A program made the translations under genes and the position numbers. The notes below the pieces were generated by a model. It was not told the origin of the DNA. It ran no database searches and was given only the letters and a program-made list of their open reading frames with translations. A stretch of 64,000 bases of DNA from Serpula lacrymans var. lacrymans S7.9 (Eukaryota; Basidiomycota; Agaricomycetes; Boletales; Serpulaceae), in contig NW_006763292.1 of assembly GCF_000218685.1 (NCBI RefSeq), positions 3,053,909-3,117,908 of the forward strand, read 5' to 3'. Shown here one piece after another: positions 33,891 to 44,085 of this stretch (its first letter is position 1; each line of letters starts with the position of its first letter).

Positions 33891-35472
33891 GTTCACAGCA
33901 AATAACAAGAAAAGGACTATGCAGACGGTGTTGAGACAACGATGATGGGGATGATAAGTGTGAGGCAACAATAAACTATAACAAAAACAAAACCTGTCTC
34001 CTACTGCACTTGCAGGGAGTAAGGGGTTCAATGAGCCTGGTTATCGACAGATGCTAGAGAATATAGCAAGTAGAGGATGTAGGAGTAGAACTCAGAGGTT
34101 TCTGATAAGAGGTAAAGCGGGTAATTCAAGTAATAGAAAACTAAAGAACTATACATGAGATGTGCAAGGTTTTTATAGCTATCCATCCGTCCCTCAGACC
34201 AGAAGGGGAATAAACAAAAAGTGGTCTAAGGAATAAATCGACCAATAATAAAAAGGAATACTATTGTATGACTTTGAATAATTAATCAGCAGGTGAAAGA
34301 GTTGTACTAATAATAGGTGTTGTCACGCATCTTCAGGAACCATATCCTCATGATGAGGTACGATCCTGACTAAAGTGTCTATTAGTATATCCAGGCACTG
34401 ATGGGGCTTGGAGCTGGTTGGCAAGATACCTACTACCAGCCTTTACCCATTGTGCTGGCTAGCTGGGAGTGATACCCAGTCTCTGATCTGCGATATAATA
34501 TGGTAACAATGATTGAGAAAGCCTGTGAGGGCTATGAGCAGTAGAATAGCAAATAATACCTCTAGCCCTAGAGCCAGAGGTGTAACGGGGAAAGTGTTTG
34601 AAAACCAAGACATAGAGAAAATAAAAATGGTCCTTACAATAAGGTGTGAGAATATTTGCGAGGAGTTTTTGGGCAGGTTTGAGGCAGGGCTAGTGAGAAA
34701 GTTGGAGTTAGAATTTACAGGAGCAGCCAGCAGATGTGCACAGACCAGTCGACACATAGTGTTGTTTTGTAGTTCTACATGTTAGTTTTGGTGATTCTGC
34801 ACCTAGTTGTGCTATCTATTTTCCCTTCTTTCTAAATCACTTTCCTCTTTATTCTTTTTGCTCTATTGTTCAGTATTCACTGAGCATTCTATAATTTCGC
34901 CTTTGTGGCTGATTTGTTTACCTTTCTTTACAAAACTTCGGACTAGTATTGCAGAGTCCAGTATTCCTATTCTTTAGTTACTCATACTAGACTCTAGGTA
35001 CTATACACATTCTGTACTCTCTGATAATATAGTTACTCATACTGGACTCTAGTTTTGTCCCTGTTAGCTCTCAGCAAGAGGCTAGACACTTCCCAGAAGT
35101 TCTCAATTGAACACTATATGGTAGTTCTATAGCACAGAGAGTATACAATTAAACTATGAACTGACAAGGAAAAAAAATGGTCCAAATTTGACAGTTTTTG
35201 AGTGAAATGTTGCGCTCGTCATTGTCAACAATGAGCATGCTTGTATAGGTAATGATAGAGACATTGAACACGGTGCAAGCAAAGCATGAGAAGGTATTAC
35301 TTAAGTCTCAGTTAGGGTTAGGACCATATTGTCAACCTACAGTCTACTCTTGAGTGCTGCAGCTAGGATTGAGCCGCCTAATTAGTGAGGAGGTCACGCT
35401 ACAGCCCATTTACTAATTAGTAAGGTTTTTGGTGTCACATAGGTGTAAGTCATACAGTCAAATTATAGTATT
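33891..35472. other. Repeat-like stretch, unassigned
   Basis: About 1.6 kb. A minus-strand TATA-like sequence (gctataaaaacc, about 34165-34185) lies in it, and ttactcatact(a/g)gactctag occurs twice (about 34977 and 35032). A 104-codon minus frame (34443-34757) includes a hydrophobic stretch (GLEVLFAILLLIALTGFL) but has no known domain. It is probably debris of further retroelements. Confidence 0.35.
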
Positions 35473-35504
35473 TTTGGATTACCTTGTCTGCGCCATTTTT
35501 TTTT

Positions 35505-35880
35505 GTTGTGCCCTAGAAATATTATATAATCAGCTGAATTACCAAAAAAGGACCGGAAATAGGAATCCTGGATTCCATCGATAGTGATGATATGTGGTCA
35601 ACCACGAAGAAGGTTGGGAGAAGGGCAGACTGAGCCAAACTGAACCTGGTTTGCTTTCCAGTGAGAGAGGCTTTGTTCGGATATGTCAAGGATCTCGCAG
35701 ATGTCGGAGGGTATGTACTGATGTTCGATGAGCCAGAGGGCTTGCTCTTTGATGTCTTTGCTGATAGCACAATACACCATGACAGTAAGTACAAAGATTG
35801 TTATAGATGGAATCCGGGATTCCTATTGCCTGTCCTTTTTTGGTAAATTAGCTGATTATATAATATTTCTAGGGCGCAAC
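35505..35880 (-). mobile_element. Nested MITE with Tc1/mariner-like transposase N-terminus
   Basis: 376 bp with about 79 bp imperfect terminal inverted repeats (35505-35583 and 35801-35880). Both arms contain gccctagaaatattatataatcagct and accaaaaaaggac in opposite orientation. Between and within the arms, the minus strand encodes MVYCAISKDIKEQALWLIEH and then ICEILDISEQSLSHWKANQ from ATG 35780. This resembles the helix-turn-helix start of basidiomycete Tc1/mariner (IS630-like) transposases, stopped after about 60 codons. It is a deletion derivative of such an element, inserted in the left arm of the 2.1 kb element. Confidence 0.75.
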
Positions 35881-36045
35881 AAAAAAATATGGGGCAGGCG
35901 ACACAGACCCGGCTGTTCAAACGCTCACGGTCTACCACTTTAGGATGTATACAGCATTTAGCCACATTGCATTCACAGCTGGCTGGAATTAATTCAGAGA
36001 TATGGTTCCTAGAGACTATCTCATTGTATTTCAAAAAAATTACCA

Positions 36046-36120
36046 CCACCAAAAATTGAACCAAAGGCCTTGTGGTCAGTCAATATTTTGAGTAGACAAC
36101 TAAACCACTGAGCCACAAGA
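36046..36120 (-). repeat. tRNA-like module (minus strand)
   Basis: Reading the minus strand, TGGCTCAGTGG (rc of 36106-36116) fits an internal box A (TRGCNNAGYNGG) exactly. GGTTCAA (rc of 36056-36062) fits the core of box B at tRNA-like spacing. No acceptor stem closes, so it is a tRNA-derived repeat (SINE-like), not a tRNA gene. Confidence 0.5.
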
Positions 36121-36540
36121 TGAATAAAAATTACATTCAAGGTATTTAAATAAATGTATAAAAGTACCTGTATAGTGTGTACAAACTATACAAGTGGATT
36201 ATTATGGTTTAGAGAAACTATACCTACTTGTTGGTTATGATATGGTTTTATACCACTATATTATTTTTTACCAATATGGTTTGAAGAAACTATATCTGAA
36301 ATAGTATCTGACAACTATACAATAATATGATTTTAGGTGACTATATTGTGTGAAATGGTTTTTGTGCACTATTTTATTATTATGGTTTTGAGAAACCATA
36401 TAAGTAGTATGGTGCTATAATACTGTTTGGATATGGTGTGGGGAAACTATATTGCTACACTTTTTCACAAAATTATTACAAGTCCATTAAAACTAGACAA
36501 CTTTATAGGCTTATAGCATATAATTTTTAGACAATGTATA

Positions 36541-36615
36541 TAGTGGTAATAGTACAGTGGTTAAATCTGGTTGTCTTGCTCTTACAATACCATGAGGCCT
36601 TAAGTTTAAATCCTG
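36541..36615 (+). repeat. tRNA-like module (plus strand)
   Basis: AGTACAGTGGTTA (36551-36563) resembles box A, and AGTTTAAATCC (36603-36613) resembles box B with one C-to-T change. The CAGTGGTT start, the gaggcctt-like middle and the spacing parallel the module at 36046-36120, which lies in the opposite orientation. It is degenerate and not a functional tRNA. Confidence 0.4.
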
Positions 36616-36739
36616 TGTTTGTATTTTTATATATTTTTATTTTAGTTTAGTTTTCTGCAACCATATTGATATAGTAATATATAACCATAACATTTGCAAT
36701 GGTATATCAAAACCATACTGAAAAAACATGTATAGTGTT

Positions 36740-37340
36740 TATAAACCGTTTATCATAGTACAGTTTTATGCAACCATATTACCCAAATAGAATATATTCT
36801 ATTTATTGAAGTATAGTCTTGTGAAACCATATAATCTAAATATGATATGGTTCTGATACACTGTCTACTAAAGTATGGTCCTATGAAACTATAGTATGTA
36901 TTATAGTATAGTTTTAATATACTGTTTACTGAAGTATGGTCCCATATAACCATATTACTATACTACAGTACAGTTCTGACATACTGTTTCCTAAGGTATA
37001 GTCCTATATGATCATAGTAGTAATCTTACAGTATGGTTTTAATATACTATATACTAAAATATGGTCTTATACGACCATATTACTGTACTATGGTTTAGTT
37101 CTGATACACTGTTTACTAAGGTATGGTCTTGTATGACCATAGTAGTATGTTATAGTATGGTTTCACTATACTGTTTACTGAAGTACAGTCCCATACACCT
37201 ATATTACTTTACTGTAGTATAGTTTTGATACTCTGTTTCCATGGTATAGTCTTGGAAAACCAAATTGTTACATTACAGTATAGTTCTAGTAAATTATTTA
37301 TATAAGTACAGTTTTGTGCAACTATATCATTACTTTTGGA
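36740..37340. repeat. AT-rich minisatellite, period about 62 bp
   Basis: At least eight degenerate units, each with (a)actgtttact(a/g)aagtatggtc followed by ccatat or ccatag and then ttctgatac or ttttaatac. The word near (a/g)gtatggtc recurs at about 36810, 36875, 36933, 36994, 37057, 37120, 37180 and 37240. Short inverted pairs such as tatggt...accata give every unit hairpin potential. There are no unique spacers, so it is not a CRISPR array. Confidence 0.8.
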
Positions 37341-37560
37341 TATAGTTTATATAGCCCATATCAGGTAGCATTCATATGGTGTGTATAAGCCAAAATATAT
37401 AATTTGGTTTGTCTGAACCATATGAATTAATTCCAGTGGGCTGTGAACAATATCTGGCTTTAGTCTGTATACCATTTACAGTGTGGGAATGTGAGCGTTT
37501 GAACGGCATGCCATGTGTAGGCTATCCAAAAAAAATGGCGCAGACAAGGTTATTCCGAAA

Positions 37561-38161
37561 ACGCTGTAATGCCTAAAGTCCATTTTGGAAGTGACGGTTG
37601 CCATATATAGGCATAAATACTACCCATAACTTGTACTGCTTATTTCTCATGATTGGAACCACCAATTTTCACGAAACAAAGCTCATTAGTCTTGTAGTAT
37701 AGTACACTATCATATAGAAGCCTTCCCAGAACAAAAGAATATGGCATACAATTACCCAAAGTGGCTTCCATGGGTCCCTGACTTCCGAGCTGGAAGCTGA
37801 GCGCGAGGTCAATTTATTTTGAAGGGGCCGATGAACTTTATTACAATTTTTTATCATTGTTCATTTATTTCACGGGGTGTGACTATGATCAGAAATTGCT
37901 GAGTAAAGATTGAGAGTCAGGATCAATGTAGCAGCAAGAAATATTGTTATCGGTCATGTACACGCCACGTAATGGAATACAGTGTAAGCTACAAGTACAG
38001 GGCAACATGGACACCTAATCACGGGAAAATCTCCACCTCGTTAGCATCAATGGCACTCTCCATTGCCAAGCGCGCGGCTTCTGGTGGTCGGTAGAGCCCA
38101 ACTACAAAAACTGTATAGAATATTGAAATCTCCGGTGTGCCTGTAGATGCGCGAGCTAGAC
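37561..38161. other. Intergenic stretch, nothing assigned
   Basis: About 600 bp between the TIR element and the stop of the FunK1 gene. No meaningful frame, repeat or RNA signal is visible; it is the 3' flank of the kinase gene. Confidence 0.45.
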
Positions 38162-40666
38162 CTAACGCCTCCTCTTTTCCTGCATTGTTGGTGATGTTTG
38201 AACCTCTGAGTTTGATCTTTTGCGTGTCAGGAATCTATCTAAGGGGCAAAGAATAACATTGCTCGCATCTTCGTGTGCATATGCATTGTGCACATTTAAC
38301 AGATTCTTCGCAGTCTCCCTATGAACGCTTTCCAGGGTATCTTCAAATTTGATGGTCATAATTGATTCCTCCGCCGTCCAATAGCTTTCTTGCAGGTGAG
38401 ACGCAAATTGGCGAAGAAATTTACTAATGGGCTTGCATGTCTTCGCGACCATCTTGCATTCATCCCTCCATGCCATGAGAATTGGGTGAAGAAAACCAGA
38501 CGCGAGCTCTGGCCAAGAACACCGGGAAAGATTGCTTGAAGTGTGTTCCGCTGGTTACCCGGGTCAACAGTGGGATGGTTCTGGTCAGTATAATAAAAGA
38601 TGACCCATAACAAGATCCACCACACAGATTCTATGTCATGCAACCCATTCATCCGAAAAGGAGGAGTGCTAAGAAGCTTTTCACCGTAGCCCCACGTTAT
38701 AAACAGGTAACACTTAGCATCTACTTCCACCGCCATGAAATGGGGAGTGCCCTGCCAATTGGCAATCAGTGGGTGAAATCAAATTGAATGTTATCGTCGG
38801 ATTAATCTCACTGTTCGCACGTCATGAGACTTATCAGAATAGATACATTTTGCATATTCGAAATCAGCGAGTTTGCCAGTGCACTGATTGTTGTTATTGG
38901 TGATCCATAATGCATTGCCAATGCTGACATCACGATGCACCCAGCCTACTTTATGCATGTAATATAGGGCTGATTCTGGCATAAGCAAACGAATGCAAGA
39001 GAGAAAAGAGGAAGGAGCCAACCTTTAAGCGTGTCTTTTAAACAACAAATGATATTTGCTAGGCTGGTCATATCCTTAAGGGTAACGCCCACATCCTCAA
39101 AGACGGTGCGAGAGTGAATTCTGCGTGGGATGGAACTATTATCATTTAGCGCAGGGACATGTAATATGGGCCTGGCGCTAAGTGGTATATGTCCGTCGCT
39201 GGGTGAATGCTGCTGTGAGGAGAGGTCCATGCTGCTATCAATGGTGAACCACTGAAAAGTGCAGCTGGCCCCACCCTCCATGGGGTCAAAGGTTGAATCG
39301 CAGATATCACCAATTGAAACATCTTCGTAGGCTAGAACTTTCAAGAAATATTTCTCCGCTTCTGCTGCTTCATTTGCAAACTCTTGCCAAATAGCCAGCA
39401 GAATCTGCTCTAATATGGCGCCCTCTGTATCACGGTCAAAATCTCTCCACGAGTCTTTTAAAGCAACCTTCTTTCCAGTATCGTTATCGCGTGCCTCATA
39501 TACGCAAGTTCCACGGCCAACCATAGAGTCAGCGCCATAAGTCGCTATTGGCCGTGTCGTGGTAAACGTCATGAGCCGATCCTTGTGATGAAGAGAGAAC
39601 CTGTAACGGGTTTCATCCTGGATCGAGATGCGCTCAATAGTGGGATCCCATCCAAGACCCACGTCAGTGATGGATCCAAATGAGTAAAAGAGGGAGATGA
39701 CATTGTCGAAGTCCTAAGGGTTAACAACAGTGAGTGCCGAGACATACACCATAATACATCGACGCACACTGAGGAAGTCGATAGGCTCAGTAACCACAAG
39801 GAAAGCACGATTGCTCAACCACAGTCTCAGGTTCGTGTTCTCAATCGTGATACCATATGCAAAATGACGACACGGGTCCTCTCGCATTATGTTATGGAGG
39901 TTCCAGATTATCTTCTGTTCGTTCTAAGAAAAAAGTTGGAGAGTTGGCGTGGAAAAGGATACTTCTGACTTACATCCCTGATGTCCCCTGGATCTAGTCT
40001 CTTCTTGAACTCGGCGGGTACAGCAACGTCAAACCAGTGGACCTTGTCCTCTGCGGGCAGCTTGGCAGTTTTTGTTTTGATTAACTTAAGGTACCCATCG
40101 GGACGGGAGGTATTTTTTCGATCTGAGTTTGGCATGGTATATCCGTTGTTGTGATAGCGTACTAGATCACTCGAAGTTCCCCTCAAGATCCCATTGATGA
40201 TATCACCCAGAGGACGAAATATGACTTCTTTGAACTTGTCAGACTTGGCGGGTTCAATGTCAAAGCCCTTCCATTGTTGAGCTGCTACTCTATCGATAAC
40301 AACTCCATTTCGAATGATAATTCCGTCTTCCTCCAATTTTGCACGTACTCGAGCAACTTCTTCTTGAGGAACACTTGCTTTGAGACGATTGAATGGAAGT
40401 TTGGAGACCTTCCTCAAGTCACAGAGAACAGCGGTGCGAGACAAGTTAAGGTCTCCCGTACGGTAATCACTCTGCGTAGTATAGCGGGTGACGGGATCTG
40501 TGTCTGGCAAAATTGACAATGGCTTTGTGGGGGGTGTCTTGGGATCAACTGTGGTGGCGGACATTGGAGAGCTCAAAAGTGCTCGACTCTTCTGAAGGAG
40601 AGGAGGTCTTGTCGCACAAACCACCACTCTGTCAACGTTTCTCTCACGGTCATGTGCCCCTTTCAT
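38162..40666 (-). CDS. FunK1-type fungal protein kinase
   Basis: Fungal-specific FunK1 Ser/Thr-kinase-like protein, a family expanded in multicellular basidiomycetes. The joined exons run 40666-39974, 39923-39768, 39713-39023, 38969-38812 and 38751 onward. The first four sum to 1698 bp, so the phase is clean. The N-terminal part is family-specific. The kinase core begins near YGADSMVGRGTCVYEARDND with KKVALKDSWRD (lysine-bearing strand). The catalytic loop is HKVGWVHRDVSIGNALW (about 38920) and the metal-binding loop is LADFEYAK, with DFE in place of DFG as is usual here. GTPHFMAVEVDAK begins the activation/APE-like region, followed by HDIESVWWILLWVIFYY. Near 38475-38500 the frame must change (VFFTQFSW to MAWRDECKMV), so there is either a frameshift or an unseen intron. 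The C-terminus is rich in Lys/Arg. Alternative start: an internal ATG at about 40560. Confidence 0.82.
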
Positions 40667-40959
40667 CGTAACCCACCTGAGTCACACCACTTATCTACCA
40701 TATTAGTAACGTAGCTGTGAATGTTCCTGTATAAATGCTTTAGAGTCCATATGGGAATCATTTTCCGAGCGCTTTAGCGAGAAATTCTGTTTTTCAATTT
40801 TCATGCCAGCGTGCCACAACGCCACCCATTGGCACTCAGACCAATACCGCCATCTACCTCACCATGCCCCAGACCCATCTCATGAAGAGGAAGCTATCTT
40901 CACAGTCAACAATCCAGGACCTCCATCTTAAGCACAAACGACTTTGACGCTCACTGAAA
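40667..40959. promoter_or_regulatory. Divergent intergenic region, FunK1 and SANT-like gene
   Basis: 293 bp separate the two start codons in head-to-head orientation, so both promoters should lie here. I cannot point to a specific element beyond a C-rich plus-strand leader. Confidence 0.35.
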
Positions 40960-42133
40960 ATGCAGCCTATTCTCCCCCAATCTGGCCCTGAAGGAGCTTA
41001 TATCAGCTTTGCAATCAATAATGCCCCTCCAGCAGCCGCAGATGCATCTGATACCTCGTCAAGCAGGGCTATGTGGCCAGACAAGGACCAGGCCCTGCCC
41101 ATAGATTATATTATAAAGAACTGGAAAGAAGTATGCCCAGGCCAAACTTTCCAGAAAGACTTTTGGAACAAGGTAGTAGCATATTTAGCGCCGCACCACA
41201 CAGTAGGTGCACCCAAAACAAGGAAGCATTGTAGTGAAAAATGGGGAAGGGTGAGTCCAATGCACAGTCTGAACACTTCCAAGGTAATGTGCCCATCATG
41301 ATTTTTATCCCGTAGATCAAAACTACGTACAAAAGCCTTGAAGGACTGATCAACCACGGATCTGGTATGCATTATGACTCGTCAACGGGTCTCACAATCA
41401 CAGCGGAAAGCGAGACCCAGTGGAATGATTCCGTTAAGGTATGCAGACTACATAGTGATCACCTGGGTGAGTCAACTTACACGGATGCTAGCAATATCCA
41501 CTGGTAGCACCCTTTAAGACGAAGGGGTGGGCACTGTTTGACAGGCTCACACCATTACTGGCCGGTGCTGGCGCACAAGGTGCCCATGCTTTCCGTACAC
41601 CTCAGGTAATAACAACGGGAGCAGCCATTTCTGTCACCTCGGCTCCTGCTTCAACCACCATCATTGCACATCTGTCAGGCAAATCTGCTGATTCAAATAT
41701 TACTGCACATGTAGCACCCGGAACACCATTGAGTACTCCATCTGGTAGCACTGCGGGGCCTGCTATACTGTCCAATACACCTAATGTTGTCGGAGGCTGG
41801 CTTGGTGACCTCCCTTCACCCTCCTCCATTCTACCCCCTTCCTCCTCATCTGTACGGTCGGGCATGTCAGTTTCTTCGAAGGGGAGCAAGGGAAAGCGTA
41901 AAGACCGTCAGCCAGACACCGTTTTGGTCAGCATAAGCCCTGTTACTACAAGTACAGGCACTGGCCTGGACACCTCTAGCGCCATGTCCATCTCAAGCCA
42001 GGCATCCACAAATCCTCGCATCCTCGCCATAAATAGACTCTCTGGAGTACTCGACAACCATCTCACAAACATTGTCCCCGCCATCTTGGATATACGTGAT
42101 GCTGTGAAGAAAGAGCAGCAAGTGCTTGACCAC
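40960..42133 (+). pseudogene. SANT/Myb-like DNA-binding protein gene, 3' end removed by LTR
   Basis: A Myb/SANT-like (Myb_DNA-bind_3 type) protein, the kind found as transposon accessory or domesticated DNA-binding genes in basidiomycetes. Exon 1 (40960-41250) encodes an N-terminal spacer and the trihelix with W residues: DYIIKNWKEVCPGQTF, DFWNKVVAYL, then TRKHCSEKWGR. Exon 2 (41316-41438) is IKTTYKSLEGLINHGSGMHY and ITAESETQWNDSV. Exon 3 (from 41492) is QYPLVAPFKTKGWALFDRL plus a long Ser/Thr/Pro-rich linker and a helical tail beginning NRLSGVLDNHLTNIVPAI. At 42134 the frame runs into the 1.8 kb LTR and stops at 42178, so the normal C-terminus is missing. Introns are canonical. Confidence 0.78.
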
Positions 42134-43918
42134 TGTCATGCACCAAAGTTGATTGGTAGCATGGACAGGTGTCAATAACGAAGCAAATATTCAAAAAGAC
42201 TCGCCTTTGCGCCACACAGGCACAGTGCCACATGGAATAGTAATTAATATTGCCTTTTTCAAACTTGTGGCTGATCAGCACCACCTCTATTAGGCAATCC
42301 AGTCATGCTCACCTTTGCTTTTCCATTCAGTACTTTCGGCATTTCGGCATTTCGGCAAATTTTTGCATCGCCACTGGCTACACATTGCATTGTGCCCTCG
42401 CTTTTGTCGTTTCCCTTACTCCCCTTCCTTTGCCTAGCCCCACCATGGGCCCCTTCCTCTCCTTTTTATTCTCACCTGACGGTCGTTTCTGGATCCCCAT
42501 TCTAATCCACTTTTTTGTCACCTCCACCCTCCTCCTCCTCATCTTATTTGCACCCCCACCATTTCTGATGTCACCACTTCCTATCCGCTTCCGTCGCCAA
42601 TCCATTGACTACCACGTGCCACTGCTGATATCAGCAAAGCCCCAGCAGCCGGTCCAAATAGGGCAACAGGTCCATCTTCATGATATCGATCTGCCATCAT
42701 ATACTATCAAAACATCGGTCGCTCGTCTTGCCTGGTTAGAGCGTGGGTGGGTAGTTTTTGAGCTGGAGAAGGTTCATCCCCTTGTGTCACCCATGTTCAT
42801 TGCTGTCCCATTCACTTGGGTACACTTATCTTTTGTCCATCGTCTTCGCTACAGCTACACCTACCACACGCTGCCTGGGACTCACTTGTTCCAAATTGGA
42901 ACTACTCCTCTCCCTCCCTCGTTTGATCAGGTGGTCCAACACAACCAGTCCATTGGTAAGGCCATGGAACTGTCGGATTTGGACTAGGTGGTGGACTGGT
43001 GGCTCCAGTTTCTTTTTTTTTCAGCAGAACATTCATTTACAGTGCAATTATTTTTGATTTTTGAATCATTTTTATGGACACATATTTTTTAGAATGCCTG
43101 ACTGACAATAAAGGAACTGTGTTGATACTGATAGTGTTTTGCCTTGCCCTTTTTTTACTGCATCTTCCCATGACATCATGATTTTCCTGCTCTCTTTTTG
43201 CTATTGGACTTTATTTTATGGCTGTACAAACCTGTGACATTACTTACACAGCATTCATTGTTCTATCCCTTTCTTTTCTTTATTTTGACAATTTTATCCT
43301 GTACTACCTATGCAGGATTCATCAGTGTACATTCCTTCCTTCATGTTCTTTCTCATTCTTTTTGCACAGCTATATTGTGCATAGCCTACCTTTCTTTTAC
43401 TATATAAACCCCTGTACTTTACCTTGTAAAATAGCAACAAGAACTCCAATCCAGACTTCTTCTAAAATTTCAAGTTCACTACTGTGCTACTTGTGATCCA
43501 GTGTGGTCACAACACTTCCCACTGCTACCACTGTTAACTGCTGTCATTGTCATCCCTTTTGATTAGAGTCCTTTTTAGCACTACAGTTTGTGTGTCAGGA
43601 GCCTGCTATCACTGGGAACCTCGTTATCTCATCATTCTCAAACCTACCTTGTGCTACAATTAGCAAGGTAGTGCTTGTCTATTCTTGTCACAAAGCCCCT
43701 ATCTTCTATAATTCAACTATCCCTCCTCCTCAAAACCCACACCCAGACATCTCTGGGTTTTACTTTGAAGGATTGTCATACATACCACCCCACGAACAAC
43801 CAGAGCACCCACTGTTCTAGGAGGCAAAGCCCATAAACAAGTTCCGTGGAATCTGGGAGGATTGTGTGTTAGTTTGTTTCTGTGTGTGGTTTTCTAACAA
43901 CAGTTCTCATCATTGACA
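42134..43918 (+). mobile_element. 1.8 kb LTR-like element copy 2
   Basis: 1785 bp, the same element as 23214-25035, again from tgtcatgcaccaaag to catcattgaca. Differences from copy 1 are mostly CpG to TpG or CpA plus small indels. Left flank ccac and right flank aaga do not match, unlike copy 1. To the left is the SANT-like gene; to the right is a Plavaka fragment. This copy therefore sits at a recombination junction rather than in a simple insertion site. Confidence 0.88.
42445..42987 (+). CDS. 180-residue ORF within 1.8 kb LTR, copy 2
   Basis: Same ORF and length as 23525-24067, with the same caccATGg start and the same C-terminal QSIGKAMELSDLD. Residue changes against copy 1 include C to R, V to I and R to Q, nearly all from CpG transitions. 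The hydrophobic anchor (WIPILIHFFVTSTLLLLILF) is kept. The protein is unrecognised. Its persistence without a stop in both copies is notable but not proof of selection. Confidence 0.45.
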   Translation: MGPFLSFLFSPDGRFWIPILIHFFVTSTLLLLILFAPPPFLMSPLPIRFRRQSIDYHVPLLISAKPQQPVQIGQQVHLHDIDLPSYTIKTSVARLAWLERGWVVFELEKVHPLVSPMFIAVPFTWVHLSFVHRLRYSYTYHTLPGTHLFQIGTTPLPPSFDQVVQHNQSIGKAMELSDLD

Positions 43919-44085
43919 AAGACTATGGGGATGTGGATATGGATAATAATTTCCCAGTTGCCTTGGGACCACAGGATACTAGGTTCTTTCCATTTGCATC
44001 AGAAACAGACTGGCGAGTCGCCTGTTGGGTGATCCAGGATGGAATAGGTCACAAATTATTTGACTGTTTGTTAGCTATTCCAGGG
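43919..44085 (+). pseudogene. Plavaka transposase 1, displaced upstream piece
   Basis: Encodes DKDYGDVDMDNNFPVAL through FFPFASETDWRVACWVIQ and GHKLFDCLLAIPG, the block that precedes VKERLGLSYHN in Plavaka transposases. Its last five bases (caggg, 44081-44085) abut a Copia LTR, and the 3' part of the gene starts after the same caggg at 25777. The two pieces therefore belong to one gene. The N-terminus is cut by the 1.8 kb LTR at 43918. Confidence 0.85.

Larger units (their letters stand above)
35473..37560. mobile_element. 2.1 kb non-autonomous element with about 150 bp terminal inverted repeats
   Basis: The outer ends are inverted copies: ccttgtctgcgccattttttt at 35482-35503 and its reverse complement at 37529-37549. 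gttcaaacgctcac (35915-35928) matches the inverted gtgagcgtttgaac (37491-37504). tggaattaattca (about 35983) matches tgaattaattcca (about 37423). The arms align once the 376 bp MITE in the left arm is removed. There is no transposase gene inside. The interior holds two tRNA-like segments and a 62 bp minisatellite. It is probably mobilised in trans by a DNA transposase; the superfamily is uncertain. Confidence 0.75.

Noticed and set aside
36046..36615. Possible genuine tRNA genes
   Set aside because: Box A/B-like words are present, but no seven-base acceptor stem or proper anticodon arm closes, so I call them tRNA-like repeats only.
36740..37340. Regular repeats that might suggest a CRISPR-like array
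   Set aside because: The whole 62 bp period is a degenerate repeat with no unique spacers, and the context is eukaryotic.
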